Positions 34,766 through 43,760 are shown, counted from the stretch's first letter. The stretch is 64,000 nucleotides of DNA from Pseudomonas sp. ISL-84 (GCA_018613035.1 JAGGRA010000050.1:1-64000); one strand, 5' to 3'. Notes: generated from the sequence alone by a model not told the origin. Translations and numbers: made by a program.

Positions 34766-35473
34766 TTAACCTCGTGCGATTGTGACTGAGCTAACGGAAG
34801 CCGCTCCTGTTACTTTCAGCACTTTCGCGGCATGGTATAAGGTAGAGCCGGTTGTATAGATATCATCCATGAGGAGAATTTTTTTGTCTCGAATGTCTGT
34901 ATTCGGAATGAGCTGGAAGACCTGCTGGAGATGGATTCGCTCTTTTCGTGATTTTTTGGATTGTTTTTCGGAGTGGGTGCGCTGAAGGACTTCTGTTGAT
35001 GCAAATCCCGCCTCCTGGAATAGTGCAGCTGACTGATTGAATCCTCTTTCATAAAGCCGCTCAGGACTTAATGGGATAGGGACAAGCAGATCGAAGGCGA
35101 GCGTTTGCAGCTTTGCTTTTATAAAAGGAGAGAACGCTTTGGCAAGGATATAATCTCCTCGGAATTTATATTGGGCAATGACTTCTTTTAGGAAGTCATC
35201 GTATAGGAAAAGGGAGTGGTTGCTCTCAAGGCAATGGCCCCACTCCGGATCCTCATTCCATTTTAGACAGTCCCGGCAAAGGTTTCCGGTACGAAATTGC
35301 GGTTCTAATTGACTGAACGGACGGCTGCACTTTTCGCAGGTTTCCCCTTGGATAAAAGAGAGTTTTTCGGTGCAATTCATGCACAGGTGATCTTCTTTTG
35401 GCCTGGACCAAAGAGTCGACCAGCTTACTACTAGGGTGATTTCTTCGTGGCAAATGAGACAATTAATAATCAA
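34766..35473 (-). CDS. comFC: competence protein ComFC, phosphoribosyltransferase fold
   Basis: A 235-aa cytoplasmic protein. N-terminal zinc cysteines (CLICHEEI, CMNC, CEKCSRPF, CRDC; residues 5-90) precede the phosphoribosyltransferase domain with FDLLVPIPLSPERLYERGFNQS and the PRPP loop LLMDDIYTTGSTL. Needed for transformation DNA uptake with ComFA. It overlaps comFA by 11 bases; no comFB lies between them, unlike B. subtilis. Confidence 0.93.
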   Translation of the reverse strand: MIINCLICHEEITLVVSWSTLWSRPKEDHLCMNCTEKLSFIQGETCEKCSRPFSQLEPQFRTGNLCRDCLKWNEDPEWGHCLESNHSLFLYDDFLKEVIAQYKFRGDYILAKAFSPFIKAKLQTLAFDLLVPIPLSPERLYERGFNQSAALFQEAGFASTEVLQRTHSEKQSKKSRKERIHLQQVFQLIPNTDIRDKKILLMDDIYTTGSTLYHAAKVLKVTGAASVSSVTIARG

Positions 35474-36959
35474 TCAGTCCTTTCTTTCTGGCTTCTATAT
35501 TCATTTGGAGGATTTGTTTACGTGCTTGAACCATGTTTTCTGTTTTGCCGTAGTGGAAAAAGGTTATATCGCCAGCGGGAAATTGCGCGCTTCTCCCAGC
35601 CCTGCCGGCGATCTGGACAAGGGCACTTTCTGTAAAAATGCGGTCTTCTGCTCCTAGAACGGCTACATCAATATTGGGGAAGGTTACGCCTCTTTCCAGA
35701 ATGGTTGTGGTTAAAAGCATCGGGATCTCTTTGTCGCGCATGGCTTGGACCTTGCTTTTTCGGTCTGGATCTTCCGCGTGAACCGCTTCAATTTTCGGGT
35801 GGAGTTTCTTGAGGATAGTTAGGACTGTTTCCATCTTATCGATTTTTGGGAGGAACAGCAGGCATTGCTTTTGGGTTTCGAGCCGCTTTTTGATCCATTG
35901 GGTGACTGGCGGCGGAAGCTTGTCCTTTTTGAGAGCTTTTTCCCAGTTGCCGCACCATTTGAAGGCTGGAGCTGGTAAAGGGTGACGGTGATATCTTGCG
36001 GGGATGGTGACAAAATCTCTCTTCCCGCTCCGGCATTCATTTTGCCATTTCCGGTTTGGAGTTGCTGTTAGGCTGATCATCGAGGAGAGGTCTTTGCGGG
36101 CTTGGCGGACAGCATATTGCAGGCTTTCGTCTGCCGTGTACGGAAAGGCGTCTACTTCATCCACGATGACGGTATCGAAGGCTTTATAGAAACGGAGAAG
36201 CTGGTGAGTGGTGGCGATGGTTAGCGGAGCCTGGAGATGGCGGTCTTCACTGCCACCGTAGAGGACGGCAACTTGGATACCGGGGAAGACTGCTTTTAGA
36301 CGAGGTCCAAGCTCAAGGACCACATCAGTCCGCGGAGTGGCAATGCAGACTCTTTTTCCAGATGCGAGGGCCGTGCTGATTCCATCGAAAAGCACTTCTG
36401 TTTTCCCGGCTCCGCATACGGCCCATACGAGGAGTTCTTTATTAACTTGGATAGCCTGCTTTACTCGATCAGAGGCAGCCTGCTGCCCATCTGAAAGCTT
36501 GCCGTTCCAAACTAAAGAATCCTGAGCTATCACCTCGTCCTGCTCTGTCCCCCGCCAGCTAATCAAAGGTGCACAAGCACCCACCCTCCCCATCATGATG
36601 CACTTCCGGCAATAGGTACAACCCTTCTCACCGCAGCGCGCACAGGGAAAGCTGGCAAAAAGCGAGAGATCCTGATTGCCGCACCTCGCACAGGCAATCT
36701 TATTATTCTCTTTACTAATGCCTTTTCTGTAAAGAATGTGGCCGTTTTCATAGTGTTGCTGGATTTCTTCCAGGGGGAAAGGCAGATCATCCATTAGAAG
36801 CTGTTTTCCGTGAAGTAATTGCTGGAGTTCTTTGTTAAAAGGGAAAGTTTGATTAAGCGGTGGCTCTGGAGTGGTCTTAATCGAGGTAATTGGGAGGCTG
36901 TCTGGAGGGGGTTCGTTAACATGTGGAGATAGCTTAATGCTTCTTAAAGTAAATCTCAA
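35463..36959 (-). CDS. comFA: competence ATPase/helicase ComFA
   Basis: A 498-aa DEAD-box-like translocase that drives single-stranded DNA import. Zinc cysteines CARCGNQDLSLFASFPCARCGEKGC lie near 84-108, Walker A CGAGKTEVLF near 182, the DEAD variant VDEVDAFPY near 265, and helicase motif VI VQIAGRAGRSAQFPAG near 450. The start is TTG with GAGGTGA six bases upstream. I could not find a convincing pair of ComK boxes. Confidence 0.93.
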   Translation of the reverse strand: MRFTLRSIKLSPHVNEPPPDSLPITSIKTTPEPPLNQTFPFNKELQQLLHGKQLLMDDLPFPLEEIQQHYENGHILYRKGISKENNKIACARCGNQDLSLFASFPCARCGEKGCTYCRKCIMMGRVGACAPLISWRGTEQDEVIAQDSLVWNGKLSDGQQAASDRVKQAIQVNKELLVWAVCGAGKTEVLFDGISTALASGKRVCIATPRTDVVLELGPRLKAVFPGIQVAVLYGGSEDRHLQAPLTIATTHQLLRFYKAFDTVIVDEVDAFPYTADESLQYAVRQARKDLSSMISLTATPNRKWQNECRSGKRDFVTIPARYHRHPLPAPAFKWCGNWEKALKKDKLPPPVTQWIKKRLETQKQCLLFLPKIDKMETVLTILKKLHPKIEAVHAEDPDRKSKVQAMRDKEIPMLLTTTILERGVTFPNIDVAVLGAEDRIFTESALVQIAGRAGRSAQFPAGDITFFHYGKTENMVQARKQILQMNIEARKKGLIDY

Positions 36960-37040
36960 AAAATCACCTCATTATTTTTTAGGTAGGCTTTTTCGTAAAG
37001 TTTGTTGCTTTCGGGTAAGCTAACTTAGTTTGAGCTCTGA

Positions 37041-37223
37041 GTTGATTGTAGCGGAGGGCACTTGATCCTCGAAAATGCATTCGCATTTTCTTCGTGCGGT
37101 GTCTATTCAAGGAAGTTTATTCAATGTCCTGCGGGAAGTGAGGGAGTGGGAGACCCCACAGGCGAAGCCGAGGAGGCTCCCATTCCTCCCCGCGGAAAGC
37201 AAGTGACCGCAGCGGAAATCAAC
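37041..37223. repeat. long imperfect palindromic repeat, copy 4, with insertion
   Basis: Same family as copy 3, but about 60 bases (roughly 37067-37127) are inserted near the left arm. The insert contains the hairpin GAAAATGC/GCATTTTC and is bounded by TCCT on both sides, like a short target duplication. The gap 36960-37402 holds nothing else but the degV terminator. Confidence 0.8.
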
Positions 37224-37369
37224 GGGCAGAATTTATAAGTGAAAACAATAATCTTTGAAGAAAGAGACTTTTGATAAAAAGAATAACTATCTTCTACTCT
37301 TCAATTTTGCCATTCTACAACCCAGTTGTTCAAGTCCATTCGCGTATTTCACAATATAGACAAAAAGAA

Positions 37370-37402
37370 AGCACCATCCTCTTTAAAAGATGGCGCCTTC
37401 TT
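37370..37402 (-). terminator. degV terminator
   Basis: On the minus strand AAAGAAGGCGCCATC and GATGGTGCTTTCTTT form a hairpin followed by TTGTCTAT, directly after the degV stop. Confidence 0.8.
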
Positions 37403-38242
37403 TTACTTCTTTACCCAGCCAAATCCCATCGCACCTTCGCCCAAATGAGTTCCGATAACCGGTCCAAAGTAGCTGATCATAAATTCCACATTCGGATACT
37501 GAGCCGCAAGCTCAGCTTTCCATTCGCGCGCTTCCTCTTCCCGATTCGCATGAATAATGACCGCTCGATAAGGCTCGCCGCTTTTCACGTCTTCCCAGAA
37601 CAAATCGACCATACGCTTCATGGCTTTTTTCCGGGTGCGGATTTTTTCAAAAGGCACGATCTTCTTGTCCTCAAAGTGAAGCAGCGGCTTTACCTGCAGC
37701 AGGCTTCCAATCAATGCCTGTGCACTTGAAAGGCGTCCGCCGCGCTGAAGATGAGATAGATCATCGACCATAAAGTAGGCGCGGATTGATTTCTTCATTT
37801 CTTCAAGACGCTCGACAATCTCCTGAGGGCTTTTCCCGGCCGCAGCCAGTTCAGCAGCTTCTAAAACATAGAACCCCTGCACCATACAGCTAATCTCAGA
37901 ATCAAACGGGAACACCTGAATTCCTTCCACCATGCTGCCAGCCGTCACGGACCCCTGGAAAGTGCCGCTGATGCCGCTCGATAGATGAATCGAAACAACT
38001 GCGTCATAGTCCTTCGAAAGCTCTTCAAATAGCTCAACAAACTGGCCAACAGAAGGCTGCGAAGTCGTCGGCAGCTCCTTATGCTTCACTTCTTCATAAA
38101 AATCCGCTGCAGTGATCTCCACTTCCTCCTGATAGGTTTCATTGCCGAAAATCACACTAAGCGGAATCATATGTATATGTAACTTTTCTCTTAAATCCTT
38201 GGGGATGTATGCTGTACTATCTGTTACAACAGCCGTTTTCAT
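37403..38242 (-). CDS. degV: DegV family fatty-acid-binding protein
   Basis: A 279-aa DegV protein, a two-domain fold that binds a fatty acid and serves as a FakB-type partner of fatty acid kinase. Motifs: MKTAVVTDSTAYIPKDL, HKELPTTSQPSVGQF, VSIHLSSGISGTFQ and GPVIGTHLGEGAMGFGW. Start chosen at MKTAVVTDST by homology; a further ATG at 38257 is possible. Lies beside degS/degU as in B. subtilis (yviA) with no proven link to them. Confidence 0.9.
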   Translation of the reverse strand: MKTAVVTDSTAYIPKDLREKLHIHMIPLSVIFGNETYQEEVEITAADFYEEVKHKELPTTSQPSVGQFVELFEELSKDYDAVVSIHLSSGISGTFQGSVTAGSMVEGIQVFPFDSEISCMVQGFYVLEAAELAAAGKSPQEIVERLEEMKKSIRAYFMVDDLSHLQRGGRLSSAQALIGSLLQVKPLLHFEDKKIVPFEKIRTRKKAMKRMVDLFWEDVKSGEPYRAVIIHANREEEAREWKAELAAQYPNVEFMISYFGPVIGTHLGEGAMGFGWVKK

Positions 38243-38359
38243 AAATAGAGTTACCATCCTTATCTTTTTTCTCTACTGTATGTTCTTGTTCCATTTTATA
38301 TGATCGTGTGACAAATTGCATTAAGTTTAGGATCGAATAATGGGAGGACAATAAGGAAA

Positions 38360-38390
38360 TTCGACAAAATTCGGGTGGTACCTGGTACCC
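38360..38390. repeat. 31-bp direct repeat, copy A
   Basis: Starts TTCGACAAAATTCGGGTGG and ends with the palindrome GGTACCTGGTACC. An identical copy lies at 38742-38772. The pair brackets a 350-bp segment containing a small membrane ORF. It resembles a dispersed Bacillaceae repeat I have seen before (TTCGACAAAATTCGGGTGGT type), but this is from memory. Confidence 0.85.
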
Positions 38391-38480
38391 TAAACCCTTT
38401 ATTTATACCGGAGAGTGATGTAATATTTTTACATAAGTGTTATATACATATCATTACTAGATTTATAGGGAGGGGATGAA

Positions 38481-38627
38481 ATGTGGTTTTGGGTTGGGGT
38501 TATTGCCTTGCCATTTGTAGTGTTTATGCTGATTGAGGAGTTTTTCCAGATGGCGATGAGAAGGTATATGAATGGGCCCTTTAAACTGGAACTTAAACTT
38601 AAGTCTTATTTTTCGAAGCAATCCTGA
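38481..38627 (+). CDS. small membrane protein, 48 aa
   Basis: A short gene with a strong ribosome binding site (GGGAGGGGATGAA-ATG). The product begins MWFWVGVIALPFVVFMLIEE, one membrane segment, followed by an amphipathic basic tail (MAMRRYMNGPFKLELKLKSY). A terminator hairpin follows at 38690. No family recognised. The start, spacing, terminator and membrane segment together make it likely real. Confidence 0.6.
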   Translation: MWFWVGVIALPFVVFMLIEEFFQMAMRRYMNGPFKLELKLKSYFSKQS

Positions 38628-38689
38628 TCAGCTCTTAATCTATTGTCTGCTCCAAAGCAGATTAAGAGATTGCAAGAAACGAAAAAACA

Positions 38690-38729
38690 AAAAGCACGCG
38701 AGCGGCCCATGCCCATTCGCGTGCTTTTT
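38690..38729 (+). terminator. terminator after small membrane ORF
   Basis: AAAAGCACGCGA and TCGCGTGCTTTT form an extended hairpin with a 15-base loop and a T tail. Confidence 0.75.
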
Positions 38730-38741
38730 CCATTAATACTT

Positions 38742-38772
38742 TTCGACAAAATTCGGGTGGTACCTGGTACCC
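38742..38772. repeat. 31-bp direct repeat, copy B
   Basis: Identical to 38360-38390 over 31 bases, including GGTACCTGGTACC. Confidence 0.85.
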
Positions 38773-38780
38773 ATAAAATA

Positions 38781-38817
38781 CAAAAAAACGGAATGGCGGC
38801 AGCCATTCCGTTTTTTC
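38781..38817. terminator. degU terminator
   Basis: AAAACGGAATGGC and GCCATTCCGTTTT, 4-base loop, with A-rich and T-rich flanks so that it can act on both strands. It ends three bases before the degU stop. Confidence 0.85.
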
Positions 38818-38819
38818 CT

Positions 38820-39503
38820 TTATCGTACTTCCACCCAGCCATTTTTAATAGCTACAACAACAGCTTGGGTTCTGTCATTGACGTTCATTTTCTGAAGGAT
38901 ATTGCTGACGTGGTTCTTGACGGTTTTTTCACTTATGTAAAGTGCTTCGCCGATTCCACGATTGCTTTTTCCGTCTGCAAGGAGCTGAAGGACTTCGCAT
39001 TCACGGCGCGTCAGTAAGTGGAGCGGACGGCGAATTTCAGGCTGTGAGTAGGATCCGCCTCCTCCTGCACTTACTGTTGCCAGGCGGCGATATTCGTTCA
39101 CAAGATTATGTGTAACCTTTGGATGCAGATAGGATCCGCCTTCTGCTACAACCTTAACAGCCTCTACCAATGCATCGGCATCCATTTCCTTCAATAGATA
39201 TCCGCTGGCACCAGTTTTAAGCGCATGTGTAACATAGTTCTCATCATCATGAATGGAAAGGATGATCACCTTGGATTCAGGATGTTTTTCAATAAGCTGG
39301 CGTGTAGCCTCAACACCATTTACATTCGGCATATTGATATCCATAATAATAACATCTGGATTATACTCCTCGACCAATGAAATAGCTTCTGTGCCATCAT
39401 CTCCTTCTGCCACAACATCAAATGATCTTTCAAAATCTAAGATGCGTTTTACCCCTTCTCTGAATAATTGATGGTCATCAATAATAACGATCTTCGTATT
39501 CAA
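38820..39503 (-). CDS. degU: response regulator DegU
   Basis: A 227-aa NarL/FixJ regulator. Receiver domain 1-125 with Asp9/Asp10, phosphoacceptor Asp55 ([12 protein letters not shown]) and the LKEMD lysine; LuxR-type HTH at about 160-225 ([40 protein letters not shown]). DegU controls degradative enzymes, competence (comK priming) and motility (flgM and others), all represented in this window. It is separated from degS by a repeat, so it may be expressed partly on its own. Confidence 0.96.
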   Translation of the reverse strand: MNTKIVIIDDHQLFREGVKRILDFERSFDVVAEGDDGTEAISLVEEYNPDVIIMDINMPNVNGVEATRQLIEKHPESKVIILSIHDDENYVTHALKTGASGYLLKEMDADALVEAVKVVAEGGSYLHPKVTHNLVNEYRRLATVSAGGGGSYSQPEIRRPLHLLTRRECEVLQLLADGKSNRGIGEALYISEKTVKNHVSNILQKMNVNDRTQAVVVAIKNGWVEVR

Positions 39504-39568
39504 TTACTTCGCCTCCCCGAGTTCTTCCAGTTGTTTATCTCTTTTTTATGGCTCTGTTAAATTGGTCT

Positions 39569-39630
39569 GTTGATTTCCGCTGCAGGCACTCCCTTTCCGC
39601 GGGAGTCTCGTGCCTTCCGCTCCAATCACC
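39569..39630. repeat. long palindromic repeat, short copy 5
   Basis: A 62-bp deletion form of the 9075 family, keeping both ends (GTTGATTTCCGCTGCAGGCA, CCTTCCGCTCCAATCA) and losing the centre. It lies in the degS-degU gap. Confidence 0.8.
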
Positions 39631-39670
39631 AGGGTGCTAAAAACAACAATATGCTTTAACAGATCCTTTT

Positions 39671-40813
39671 TTATAATGTTAAAGGTATTTGAATAATAAC
39701 TATCGTGCCTTTTCCGGCTTTGGAATCGATTGAAAGCTGGCCTTCCAAAAGCTCTACTCTCTCCCTCATTCCGATTATCCCAAATGATTGCCTTTTTTTC
39801 TCCTGGATATTAAATCCTTTGCCATTATCTTTAATGACAGCGGCAACTCTATTTTGATTAATTTCAAGCTTTACAACAATTTCTTGTGCTTCCGCATGCT
39901 TAAGTGCATTCGTGACTGATTCCTGAATCAGTCTAAAAAGTGCTACCTCATACTGGGCAGGAAGTCTTTTTTCCAAGCCCAGGTTTGCAAATTTAATTTT
40001 TGTCGTACTGTGATACTCTTCGATGGTTTGCAGGTATTTTTTGAGGGTAGGCACTAAGCCCAGGTCATCGAGTGCCATTGGACGCAGATCATAGATGATT
40101 CTCCGCACCTCATAGAGAGCACTTCGAACCATTTTTTTAAGATCCTTAATCTCTGTAAGAGCCGCATCTCCGCCCCGCTCATTATATACCCGCTCAATTA
40201 AATCGGACCGCATCATGACATTTGCCATCATTTGTGCAGGGCCATCATGGATATCCCTTGATAGCCGTTTACGCTCTTCCTCTTGAGCTTCGATAATTTT
40301 CAGACCGAAATCCAGCTTGACCTTGGCATCTTCAATGACTTCCCCCATCTGCTTTAAGTCACCCATCAAGTAATTCATAACTACCGTGATTTGCGAAACA
40401 AGCGTTTCAGCCCGTTCGATCGTGTCGTTTAAACCCAGTAGCCTTCGTTCAATATCATCCCGGCGGTCCCGGAGCTGCTTTTCCATCTGCCTGTTCATGG
40501 ATAGGTCCATTTGCAGCTGATGTGCTTTTTCATAAGCCTCCCGAACCTCGGCCTCTGTATAGTCCTTAAAATGCATACTTACTTCAGAGAGCCTCTTTCG
40601 GGCAAACTTAGTTTGCACCTCAAGCTTGTCCCCTTCATCAATGACCTTCAGAACCATATGCTTGACTTCTTTTAACTGATCAGTAAGCGTTTCATGGTCA
40701 GTCCGGCACTGCTCGCTAATTCGAAAAATTTCATCCTTGCTTGTTCCGACAGTATCTATCATTTTCTGCAAAATAAGATCGAGGGTTTTCGTGTCAAATT
40801 TCTTTATATTCAT
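39671..40813 (-). CDS. degS: sensor histidine kinase DegS
   Basis: A 380-aa cytoplasmic kinase. The DegS sensor coiled coil spans 1-165. The HisKA_3 box EEERKRLSRDIHDGPAQMMANVMM holds the phosphorylated His near 189. The ATPase has NALKHAEAQEIVVKL and DNGKGFNIQ, then GIIGMRERVELLEGQL. No membrane segment, as in B. subtilis. Partner DegU is downstream. Confidence 0.95.
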   Translation of the reverse strand: MNIKKFDTKTLDLILQKMIDTVGTSKDEIFRISEQCRTDHETLTDQLKEVKHMVLKVIDEGDKLEVQTKFARKRLSEVSMHFKDYTEAEVREAYEKAHQLQMDLSMNRQMEKQLRDRRDDIERRLLGLNDTIERAETLVSQITVVMNYLMGDLKQMGEVIEDAKVKLDFGLKIIEAQEEERKRLSRDIHDGPAQMMANVMMRSDLIERVYNERGGDAALTEIKDLKKMVRSALYEVRRIIYDLRPMALDDLGLVPTLKKYLQTIEEYHSTTKIKFANLGLEKRLPAQYEVALFRLIQESVTNALKHAEAQEIVVKLEINQNRVAAVIKDNGKGFNIQEKKRQSFGIIGMRERVELLEGQLSIDSKAGKGTIVIIQIPLTL

Positions 40814-41219
40814 TTAAGTCCTCCAACATGTTGACAGCCTTTTTACTTTATAACCCCCATTTTAACGCGAATAAAAGAAGGATACTATCTCCTTGACAAG
40901 AAAACTATACCAAAACATCAAAAATTCGGTATAATGGCACAGTTTCATCTTTTCCACCTATGTCTTATATCCTATATAACAAGTAGTGAAACATGCCCAT
41001 TATCCAAAATATTTATCACAAAAGAATCCTACTTTTAGAACTAGAAATTATATTGCAATAAAGAATTTTTCACTATCAGAATATTTTTCATTATAACATG
41101 CGAAAAAGTTACCAATATTAAAGTTTCATTACAATCAATTGAAATTTTAAACTGTCGATTTCTGAATAAACATGTCATAATTTAAGTAACGATACTAAGC
41201 ATACAAAAGGAGTGGTAAA
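40814..41219. other. intergenic region between degS and yvyE-like gene
   Basis: AT-rich, 400 bases, no gene supported. It should hold the divergent promoters of degS and the YigZ-family gene. TATAAT occurs at 40931 and TTGACA at 40893, but their spacing does not make a single promoter. AGGAGTG at 41208 is the downstream gene's ribosome binding site. Confidence 0.6.
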
Positions 41220-41852
41220 ATGCTGCCACGCTACTATACAGTAAAAGGCTTTGGCGAACATGAAATTAACATTCAAAAATCAAGGTTTATTGCCTATATA
41301 TCCCGGGCTGAATCCGAAGAAGAAGCACAGGAGTTCATTCAGACCATTAAGAAAAAGCATCGTGACGCTAACCATAATTGTTCTGCCTACCTAATTGGCG
41401 AAAATGACCAAATCCAGAAAGCGAATGATGATGGAGAACCAAGCGGCACGGCCGGTGTCCCTATCCTCGAGGTTCTGAAAAAAAAGCAATTAAAAGATAC
41501 AGTAGCTGTCATAACCCGATACTTCGGCGGAATAAAATTAGGTGCAGGCGGCCTAATTCGCGCTTACGGCAAAGCCACTTCAGAAGGAATCCAAGCAACT
41601 GGCATTGTTGAAAGAAAACTGATGAAGATCATGCACACCAGGGTTGACTATACCTGGCTTGGCAAACTCGAAAATGAGCTTCGTTCCTCCGTTTATGCAA
41701 TCAAGGAAATCCATTATCTTGATCTGGTTGAAGTAGAAACCTTCGTTGAAGAAGCACAGATTCAAACCTTCACTGATTGGATAATCGAACTGACAAATGG
41801 CCAGGCTAAAATATCTGAAGGTGACATGCTTTACCTTGAAAGCGACATATAA
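41220..41852 (+). CDS. yvyE: YigZ/IMPACT family protein (YvyE-like)
   Basis: A 210-aa protein of the UPF0029 (IMPACT N-terminal) family with NDDGEPSGTAGVPILEVL and ITRYFGGIKLGAGGLIRAYG (residues about 67-125) and the DUF1949 C-terminal domain. In B. subtilis yvyE is adjacent to degS as here. Biochemical role uncertain, possibly translation-related. Confidence 0.92.
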   Translation: MLPRYYTVKGFGEHEINIQKSRFIAYISRAESEEEAQEFIQTIKKKHRDANHNCSAYLIGENDQIQKANDDGEPSGTAGVPILEVLKKKQLKDTVAVITRYFGGIKLGAGGLIRAYGKATSEGIQATGIVERKLMKIMHTRVDYTWLGKLENELRSSVYAIKEIHYLDLVEVETFVEEAQIQTFTDWIIELTNGQAKISEGDMLYLESDI

Positions 41853-41946
41853 AAAAAGAAATTTACGAATTCTTAAAAAAAGGTTAAAATATTGAGTGTG
41901 TTAAATGTGAATTTTTTCCCATTTTTATTTTCTAAGGAGATCACAT

Positions 41947-42966
41947 ATGTCTAACTCCAGACAGCAGATGAAAGCTCAAAAAAAGAATAGAAGCCGCAGA
42001 AGAATTCTTTTGTGGGTAATGCTTCCTATCCTCATACTCTTGGTAAGCACGATATCCTACGGAGCATTCTTATATAATAAAGCTCAGTCCGTCATGGATG
42101 AGTCATACGTCCCTATCGAAAGGGAGTCCTCCAAGAGGGAAACGAAAGCAGATCCGCACATAGACAATATTTCAATCTTATTTGCCGGAATTGATGACAG
42201 CGAAAAAAGGAACTTCAGTGATGCCTCCCGGACAGATGCACTGATGCTGGCAACCTTTAATGATGAACAGAAATCCGTTAAGCTGCTTAGTATCCCGCGT
42301 GATTCTTATGTGTATATCCCTAATAAGGGCTATGAAGATAAAATAAATCATGCTTATGGAAAAGGCGGCATTGCTTCCACAATCGAAACAGTTGAGGAAC
42401 TCTTTGACATACCGGTGGATTACTATGTGAATATGAACTTCAATGCTTTTATAGACATTGTCGATGCACTAGGAGGCATAGAAGTAGAAGTGCCTTATGC
42501 ATTAAGCGAGCAGGATTCACACGATAGAGCAAATGCGATTAACCTTAATCCAGGAATACAGGAGCTGAATGGTGAAGAAGCACTAGCTTTAGCCCGGACA
42601 CGAAAGCTTGATAATGACATCGAGCGCGGGAAAAGGCAGCAGGAAATTCTAAAAGCCATTATGAACAAAGCCGTATCCGTTAAGTCTGTTACCAGGTACT
42701 CAGATGTGATTGAAGCGGTTGGCGATAATATGAAAACAGATCTTTCCTTCAGTGAAATGAAGTCGTTTATTGATTACGCAACAGCAGGAACGGGCCTTAG
42801 CGTTGAAACATTAAACCTGGCCGGCCAGGATAGTTACATTAACGGAATTTATTATTATCAGCTGGACAGCTCCGGCATGGAAGAAATAAAAGTGACGCTA
42901 AAAGACCATCTTGAACTTGCCAATCAATCACTAACTGGTTCAAATACAGAAAGCAGCACACCATAA
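41947..42966 (+). CDS. LytR-CpsA-Psr family wall polymer transferase
   Basis: A 339-aa membrane-anchored LCP protein. The single membrane helix lies near 20-42. LCP motifs are SRTDALMLATFNDEQKSVKLLSIPRDSYV, KINHAYGKGGI and ARTRKLDNDIERGKRQQEIL. Family members transfer teichoic acid or secondary wall polymers from undecaprenyl carriers to peptidoglycan; in B. subtilis the orthologous position holds tagU (lytR). A terminator follows. Confidence 0.92.
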   Translation: MSNSRQQMKAQKKNRSRRRILLWVMLPILILLVSTISYGAFLYNKAQSVMDESYVPIERESSKRETKADPHIDNISILFAGIDDSEKRNFSDASRTDALMLATFNDEQKSVKLLSIPRDSYVYIPNKGYEDKINHAYGKGGIASTIETVEELFDIPVDYYVNMNFNAFIDIVDALGGIEVEVPYALSEQDSHDRANAINLNPGIQELNGEEALALARTRKLDNDIERGKRQQEILKAIMNKAVSVKSVTRYSDVIEAVGDNMKTDLSFSEMKSFIDYATAGTGLSVETLNLAGQDSYINGIYYYQLDSSGMEEIKVTLKDHLELANQSLTGSNTESSTP

Positions 42967-42981
42967 TGCCGCTTATAAAAC

Positions 42982-43015
42982 AATCGTCCTCTCTTCATAG
43001 AGTGGACGATTTTTC
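42982..43015 (+). terminator. LCP gene terminator
   Basis: AATCGTCC and GGACGATT form a hairpin extended inside by CTC/GAG-type pairs and followed by TTTTCC. Confidence 0.75.
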
Positions 43016-43017
43016 CT

Positions 43018-43347
43018 TTAATGGTTCAAACTAAACTCTTGGACCTGCTTTTTATATACATAATTCTGAATGCCTATAACCTTTAAAAACTCAATCATCT
43101 TCTGAAAAGAACGTTTTTTATACTCCTCTATTACTTCAAACTCTTTAATTAATGCGATTTTTTTACCGAGCGAGAAGTTTTTTTCTGCTCCTGAGTCTAA
43201 ATCCTCTTGGTGATATCCTTCAGACCATGTACAAATGACGGCTTCACCTATTTTTTGCTTTTCCGTGTTAAAATAGAACGAAAAAATGATGGAACATTCC
43301 TTATCACAAAAAGACGGCAAAATTCTCATTTCAAGATCTTTATTCAT
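43018..43347 (-). CDS. hypothetical protein, 109 aa
   Basis: An intact frame, no recognised family. No signal peptide or membrane segment; mixed charge with a lysine-rich C-terminus. The ribosome binding site is GAGGTG about nine bases before ATG. It is convergent with the LCP gene and shares its terminator. Codon use is like the neighbours. Confidence 0.6.
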   Translation of the reverse strand: MNKDLEMRILPSFCDKECSIIFSFYFNTEKQKIGEAVICTWSEGYHQEDLDSGAEKNFSLGKKIALIKEFEVIEEYKKRSFQKMIEFLKVIGIQNYVYKKQVQEFSLNH

Positions 43348-43543
43348 TGGACACCTCTTTCAGTAGGATTTACCCATACTATAACAGGATTTTAAATCAT
43401 CTGAATTTCTTCAAATGAGCTAAAAATCCCCTTTTTCTGCTTATTATTTAACATAACTGCATTGTCAGCTTATAAAATATAACTATAAGCATATTTTTTG
43501 GTTTATAATTTCCAAACATTCTAGTATATTCATTTATATAGAT

Positions 43544-43572
43544 AAAAAAAGGCACCCTGTCACCAGGATGCC
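43544..43572 (-). terminator. terminator of the peptide gene
   Basis: On the minus strand GGCATCCTG and CAGGGTGCC form a hairpin with one mismatch, followed by seven T. It lies 60 bases after the stop of the 42-codon peptide gene, supporting that gene as a real transcript. Confidence 0.8.
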
Positions 43573-43631
43573 AAAATGGAGATTTAAGGTATTGTTCGTA
43601 AAACCGAAAAGCTAGTTCTTAAGTATTAATT

Positions 43632-43760
43632 TTAGTGCATGGAAGGAAGTTCTAAAGTTTGAACTCCGCCATTTCCATTGCTTGCAGCAGCTCCAACTCC
43701 TGCTCCAGCTGTCATAATTAAAGTTAATGCAGCAATGATGGCAATAATACGTTTCTTCAT
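43632..43760 (-). CDS. putative secreted signalling-peptide precursor (PapR-like)
   Basis: A 42-codon gene with a strong AGGAGG ribosome binding site seven bases before ATG. The product has a basic start (MKKR), a hydrophobic segment (IIAIIAALTLIMTAGAGVGA) with AAA-S as a possible signal peptidase site, then a short glycine/asparagine linker and a C-terminus VQTLELPSMH. This layout (export signal, linker, C-terminal pheromone) is that of PapR and NprX precursors; B. cereus PapR ends in a comparable VQ...LP-containing tail. It is divergent from a PlcR-like HTH/TPR regulator 184 bases away. The mature peptide is probably the last 5-10 residues. It is too short for usual gene callers. Confidence 0.7.
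   Translation of the reverse strand: MKKRIIAIIAALTLIMTAGAGVGAAASNGNGGVQTLELPSMH

Noticed and set aside
36960-37030. ComK boxes upstream of comFA
   Set aside because: I could not find two AAAAN5TTTT sites with helical spacing; not reported as a feature.
38360-38772. Spo0A boxes in the 31-bp repeats
   Set aside because: TTCGACA is part of a dispersed repeat here and is not placed at a visible promoter.
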